This document shows, piece by piece, positions 33,014-33,560 of a stretch of 33,560 nucleotides of DNA. A program made the translations under genes and the position numbers. Position 1 is the first letter of the stretch. Every line of letters starts with the position of its first letter. Source of the DNA: Lacinutrix sp. (GTDB lineage: Bacteria; Bacteroidota; Bacteroidia; Flavobacteriales; Flavobacteriaceae); NCBI RefSeq assembly GCF_023299985.1, contig NZ_JALZVX010000143.1, positions 1 to 33,560 of the forward strand, given 5' to 3'. The notes beneath the pieces are model-generated. The model ran no database searches. It saw nothing but the letters and a program-made list of their open reading frames with translations, and was not told where the DNA came from.

Positions 33014-33385
33014 ATGCAGCTTACAAAAACTGAAGAAGATTTAATGAATTACCTCTGGAAACTTGAAAAAGCGTTCATGAAAGATTTGCTTGAAGCCTAT
33101 CCAGAACCAAAACCTGCAAATACAACGGTTGCTACACTTTTAAAACGCATGAACGATAAAGGTTTTATTGCCTATAATTTGTTTGGGAACTCGCGTGAGT
33201 ATTATCCGCTAGTTAAAAAAAAAGACTATTTCTCTAAACACGTTAACGGATTGATTAAAAATTTCTTTAACGATAGTAGTTCGCAATTTGCTTCTTTTTT
33301 TACAAAAGAAACCAATTTGTCTAAACTAGAATTACAAGAGCTTCGTGCAATAATAGATACCGAAATTAAAAATAAACCTCATTAG
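33014..33385 (+). CDS. blaI: BlaI/MecI/CopY-family repressor
   Basis: 123 residues. The N-terminal winged helix has LTKTEEDLMNYLWKLEKAFMKDLLEAYPE (3-31) and NTTVATLLKRMNDKGFIAYN (36-55), the recognition helix and wing of the family. The C-terminal half is the helical dimerisation region, where BlaR1-type proteases cut. It represses its own operon through the operators just upstream and is followed 77 bp later by a BlaR1-like gene. No beta-lactamase is visible; in Bacteroidota this pair often controls other envelope or metal-related functions, so a resistance role is not implied. Confidence 0.92.
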   Translation: MQLTKTEEDLMNYLWKLEKAFMKDLLEAYPEPKPANTTVATLLKRMNDKGFIAYNLFGNSREYYPLVKKKDYFSKHVNGLIKNFFNDSSSQFASFFTKETNLSKLELQELRAIIDTEIKNKPH

Positions 33386-33462
33386 CAAATTTAAAATAGA
33401 ATTCCTATCTTATTATAGAGGTTCAATGAGACATAAAATAAATATCAACGAATTAATTAATC

Positions 33463-33560
33463 ATGGAAATTATACTCTTAAAATCCGCAGCCTGTTTAGC
33501 GATATTAATGGTTTTCTATAAACTACTTTTAGAGAACTTGGTCATTCATAAATTTAAACG
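33463..33560 (+). CDS. Partial: N-terminus of BlaR1/MecR1-like M56 sensor protease
   Basis: The ATG at 33463 opens a frame reading MEIILLKSAACLAILMVFYK and LLLENLVIHKFKR, cut by the window end. The first transmembrane helix and the KLLLEN...HKFKR stretch are typical of the start of M56 family peptidases in Bacteroidota, which sit beside BlaI. It probably senses a signal in the envelope and cleaves BlaI. Confidence 0.75.
   Translation, partial: MEIILLKSAACLAILMVFYKLLLENLVIHKFK

Noticed and set aside
33014-33560. A beta-lactam resistance locus
   Set aside because: BlaI and a BlaR1-like start are present, but no beta-lactamase or altered penicillin-binding protein is seen; such pairs often control other genes in Bacteroidota.

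Overview
The window is AT-rich, densely packed DNA from a member of the Bacteroidota, most likely a marine Flavobacteriaceae. The evidence is A-rich leaders with few Shine-Dalgarno sites, several exact matches to the Bacteroidota -7 box TAnnTTTG, lipoproteins with short lipobox leaders, and typical families (HD-PycTM protein, UbiA-type GGGP prenyltransferase beside mevalonate genes, 7TM-AraC regulator, very large metallophosphoesterase with a barrel). I cannot name the genus. There is no prophage, IS, CRISPR array or rRNA; the content looks chromosomal.

Layout. 1-801 (minus): a DUF547 protein and the start of a second exported protein. 1046-7101 (plus): an FAD oxidoreductase, a NosR/NapH-like membrane Fe-S protein, a MORN-repeat protein and two GT2 glycosyltransferases, closely spaced and ended by a hairpin. 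7174-9613 (minus): a repeat-bearing lipoprotein and a 7TM-AraC regulator. 9721-11160 (plus): a GT-C type membrane glycosyltransferase that carries a decayed dispersed repeat inside its reading frame. 11166-13409 (minus): a TPR hybrid histidine kinase, with a 20-bp-period direct repeat upstream.

13773-18707 (minus): the isoprenoid block. Diphosphomevalonate decarboxylase, mevalonate kinase, a UbiA prenyltransferase and a nitrilase probably form one operon. A pseudouridine-synthase homologue that lacks the expected catalytic Asp follows from its own promoter. 18926-19492 (plus): a TetR regulator. 19489-21903 (minus): glycerophosphodiesterase, BaiN-type flavoprotein and a broken DUF1697 gene, chained by ATGA stop/start overlaps. 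21967-22773 (plus): a lipoprotein. 22781-26485 (minus): a 1234-residue protein combining a purple-acid-phosphatase-like domain, a region resembling a secreted kinase, and an outer-membrane barrel.

26544-30187: an HD domain fused to a Pycsar-type membrane domain, convergent with a GAF-domain protein. 30310-30391: tRNA-Leu(UAG). 30505-32891 (plus): an M20 dipeptidase and a DMT transporter. 33014-33560 (plus): BlaI and the start of a BlaR1-like gene; two BlaI-type operators cover the predicted -33 and -7 promoter boxes.

Most promising for new biology: the phosphatase/kinase-like/barrel protein, the HD-PycTM protein without a nearby cyclase, the in-frame repeat in the glycosyltransferase, and the probably inactive pseudouridine synthase. 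Functions are assigned from motif recognition by eye; no database search was possible.
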